A stretch of DNA of 44,885 nucleotides from Propionibacteriaceae bacterium UBA6238. GTDB taxonomy: Bacteria; Actinomycetota; Actinomycetes; Propionibacteriales; Propionibacteriaceae. Position numbers and translations under genes: made by a program. The notes beneath the pieces were generated by a model. That model was not told the origin of the DNA and ran no database searches. It was given only the letters and a program-made list of their open reading frames with translations. Numbering within the stretch: position 1 is the stretch's first letter; every line of letters starts with the position of its first letter. Where the stretch lies: positions 1 to 44,885 of the forward strand of contig DJWE01000072.1 of assembly GCA_002441465.1 (NCBI GenBank), read 5' to 3'. This document shows, piece after piece, positions 42,997 to 44,885 of this stretch.

Positions 42997-43830
42997 ATGC
43001 GGACCATTCGTCAGCCCGCGGTAGCGGGACGCTTCTACCCCGGCCGCGCCCACGAGCTTCGGGCCAGCGTGGACGGCCTGCTCGACAGTGCGCGCGCAGC
43101 GACCGGATCGATCCTCGAGCGCCCGAAGGCGCTGATCGTCCCCCACGCCGGCTACATCTACTCCGGACCGACGGCCGCCCGCGGCTACGTCCTGCTGGAG
43201 CCGTTCGCGGCGTCGATCAGCACCGTCGTGCTGGTCGGGCCGGCCCACCACGTCGGATTCCGCGGCCTGGCCCTGTCCGATGCGGACGCGTTCGCCACCC
43301 CGCTCGGCGAGGTCCCCGTCGACCGGACCGCCACCCCGGGCCTTTGCACACTGCCTGCGGTGATCCACTCCGACGCCGCCCACGCGCCCGAGCACTCGCT
43401 GGAGGTGCAGCTGCCCTTCCTGCAGACGGTGCTTGCCGACTTCGCCGTGGTCCCGCTGCTGGTCGGGGACGCGGACCCCGAGTCGGTGGCGTCCGCCCTG
43501 GAGGAGGCCTGGGGAGGCCCGGAGACGCTCCTGCTGATCAGCTCCGACCTATCCCACTACCTGCCCTACGACCAGGCACGCGTCACCGACGCCGACACGA
43601 TCCGCCGCATCCTCGCCCTCGCCTGGCCGCTACCCGATGGAAGCGCCTGCGGCGCGCGCGGCATCAACGGCATGCTCCTCGCCGCCCGCAACCACGACCT
43701 CACACCCACCCTGATCGACGCCCGCAACTCCGGTGACACCGCCGGCGGCCGGGCCCGGGTGGTCGGCTACGCGTCCGTGTCGTTCACGACTTTCACCGGC
43801 ATTCCCACAGGAGGTGACCACGATGACTGA
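42997..43830 (+). CDS. amrB: AmmeMemoRadiSam system protein B (Memo-like)
   Basis: The 277-residue Memo-family protein begins MRTIRQPAVAGRFYPG, the classic start. It keeps the presumed metal/active-site residues: His50 in PHAGY, His84-His85 in PAHHVG, His133 in HSLEVQ, Asp184/His187 in SSDLSH and Cys218 in SACGARG. The ATG at 42997 is preferred because GGGGG (42984-42988) then lies eight bases upstream; the ATG at 42991 and a TTG at 42979 are alternatives. It forms an operon with an AMMECR1 domain protein and a radical SAM enzyme, a conserved trio of unknown bacterial function. Confidence 0.93.
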   Translation: MRTIRQPAVAGRFYPGRAHELRASVDGLLDSARAATGSILERPKALIVPHAGYIYSGPTAARGYVLLEPFAASISTVVLVGPAHHVGFRGLALSDADAFATPLGEVPVDRTATPGLCTLPAVIHSDAAHAPEHSLEVQLPFLQTVLADFAVVPLLVGDADPESVASALEEAWGGPETLLLISSDLSHYLPYDQARVTDADTIRRILALAWPLPDGSACGARGINGMLLAARNHDLTPTLIDARNSGDTAGGRARVVGYASVSFTTFTGIPTGGDHDD

Positions 43831-44479
43831 CCTCGACTCGCGGACCCGCCCCGCCGCCGCGCACCCGGGCCCGGCTGCGGCTCGGGAGCAACCCGCGCCG
43901 CCGCGTCCCCAGGACGACCCGAGCGCCGGCCCCGTCCTGCTCGGCCTCGCTCGCACCGCCATCGCCTCGCGCGGGGTGGTCGCCTCGGCATCGGACGCCC
44001 CGGCGTGGCTCGGCGAGCCCGGCGCCAGCTTCGTCACCCTCACCCAGGACGGACGGCTGCGCGGCTGCATCGGCTCGGTGCACCCGTCCCGACGACTCGG
44101 CGACGACGTGATCCGCAACGCGTGCTCGGCGGCCTTCCACGATCCCCGCTTCCCTCCACTGCCCGCGCAGGAGCTGCCGGGGGTACGGATCGAGGTGTCG
44201 TTGCTGTCGGCCACCGAACCGATCCCGGCCGCGTCCAGAGACGAGCTGCTGGCGAGCCTGCGGCCCGGCGTCGACGGCCTGATCTTGTCCTGGCACGGCC
44301 ATCGCGGCACCTTCCTGCCGCAGGTGTGGGAACAGCTGCCCGACCCGCACGACTTCGTGGAGCACCTGCTGCACAAGGCCGGGCTGCCGGTGGTGTTCTG
44401 GAGCGAGGACGTGGTCGCGCACCGCTTCACGGTGACCGCCTGGCACGAGCCGGACGAGCTCCCGCTGACCCGGACATGA
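43823..44479 (+). CDS. amrA: AmmeMemoRadiSam system protein A (AMMECR1 domain)
   Basis: The 218-residue protein has a low-complexity N-terminus (to about residue 35) and an AMMECR1 domain with the hallmark RGCIGSVHPSR motif, FHDPRFPPL and VEVSLLS-type strand (IEVSLLS). The ATG at 43823 has GGAGGTGA (43810-43817), and the gene overlaps the Memo stop by eight bases. The invariant Cys in RGCIG is thought to be functionally important; its chemistry is not settled. Confidence 0.93.
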   Translation: MTDLDSRTRPAAAHPGPAAAREQPAPPRPQDDPSAGPVLLGLARTAIASRGVVASASDAPAWLGEPGASFVTLTQDGRLRGCIGSVHPSRRLGDDVIRNACSAAFHDPRFPPLPAQELPGVRIEVSLLSATEPIPAASRDELLASLRPGVDGLILSWHGHRGTFLPQVWEQLPDPHDFVEHLLHKAGLPVVFWSEDVVAHRFTVTAWHEPDELPLTRT

Positions 44480-44885
44480 CCGCCGCGGCGCCGGTCGTGC
44501 ACCCGGCCCGGTGGTGGCACCGGCTGGACGACGGCCGGATCCAGTGCGACCTGTGTCCGCAGGAGTGCAAGCTGCGCGAAGGGCAGCGCGGGGCGTGTTT
44601 CGTCCGGCGTCGTGCGGGCGAGCAACTGATCCTGACCACCTACGGGCTCGCGTCCGGCTTCTGCGTCGACCCGATCGAGAAGAAGCCGCTGGCGCACTTC
44701 TATCCGGGCAGCAGCGTGCTGTCGTTCGGGACGGTGGGATGCAATCTGGCCTGCAAGTTCTGCCAGAACTGGGACATCAGCACCTCCCGCGATGTGGAAC
44801 GGCTGCAGGACGCGGCCGCCCCGGACGCGATCGCACGGGCGGCGAAACAGCTGGGGTGCGAGAGCGTGGCCTTCACCTACAACGA
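44476..44885 (+). CDS. amrS: AmmeMemoRadiSam system radical SAM enzyme (partial, 3' end beyond the window)
   Basis: From the ATG at 44476, which overlaps the previous stop (ATGA), 136 residues are visible before the window ends. They include the SAM-cluster motif CNLACKFC (Cys89, Cys93, Cys96) and an N-terminal extra cysteine set CDLCPQECKLREGQRGAC (Cys24, 27, 31, 41), as in the PflA-like AmrS family. It completes the trio with Memo and AMMECR1 proteins. The rest of the gene lies to the right. Confidence 0.95.
   Translation, partial: MTAAAPVVHPARWWHRLDDGRIQCDLCPQECKLREGQRGACFVRRRAGEQLILTTYGLASGFCVDPIEKKPLAHFYPGSSVLSFGTVGCNLACKFCQNWDISTSRDVERLQDAAAPDAIARAAKQLGCESVAFTYN

Overview
The window is a chromosomal segment from a high-GC Gram-positive bacterium of the Actinomycetota, probably a member or relative of the Propionibacteriaceae. 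This is inferred from four things: GC-rich codon use, frequent GTG starts, an Actinobacteria-type MurJ fused to a pseudokinase and an extracellular domain next to a DUF6049 protein and a CCA-adding enzyme, and an anaerobic-type glycerol-3-phosphate dehydrogenase (GlpAB) with GlpFK. No rRNA, tRNA, CRISPR array, transposase or phage gene is visible.

Region 1 (1-9220) is a glycerol island. glpB (cut by the left edge) and glpA lie on the minus strand, with a SorC-family regulator and glpF-glpK to their right. Together they take up glycerol, phosphorylate it and oxidise G3P to DHAP. Interleaved are two paralogous two-gene cassettes (3032-4077 and 8239-9220). Each encodes a secreted protein with a hydrophobic Trp-rich four-cysteine C-terminal domain, followed by an overlapping gene for a small membrane protein. 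The layout resembles a bacteriocin plus immunity/partner pair and is the best candidate here for an undescribed system.

Region 2 (9240-22236) holds two tandem secreted subtilisin-like proteases with IPT/TIG repeats. They are followed by the cell-envelope block murJ-DUF6049 (minus strand) and, divergently, cca and a HAD phosphatase.

Region 3 (22275-31857) consists of short operons: MarR plus an MFS exporter, an acyl-CoA ligase, 3-methyladenine glycosylase (tag) plus an EamA exporter, MscS, a luciferase-like monooxygenase with its FMN reductase, and an ArsR-SRPBCC-VOC operon whose promoter carries two copies of an operator.

Region 4 (31981-44885) starts with a minus-strand ABC transporter (ATPase and two permeases) preceded by a 25-codon peptide gene with a strong ribosome binding site. 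Then come a septum-formation-type lipoprotein, a NarL-type two-component system, a proline-rich LppU-like membrane protein, a Bcr/CflA efflux pump, divergent Lrp regulator and alanine dehydrogenase, a conserved hypothetical gene, and the first three genes of an AmmeMemoRadiSam operon (the third cut by the right edge).

Two families of short palindromic, REP-like intergenic repeats occur in five clusters (24029-24158, 27521-27604, 39939-40015, 41854-41948, 42660-42807). Every cluster lies at the 3' end of a gene.
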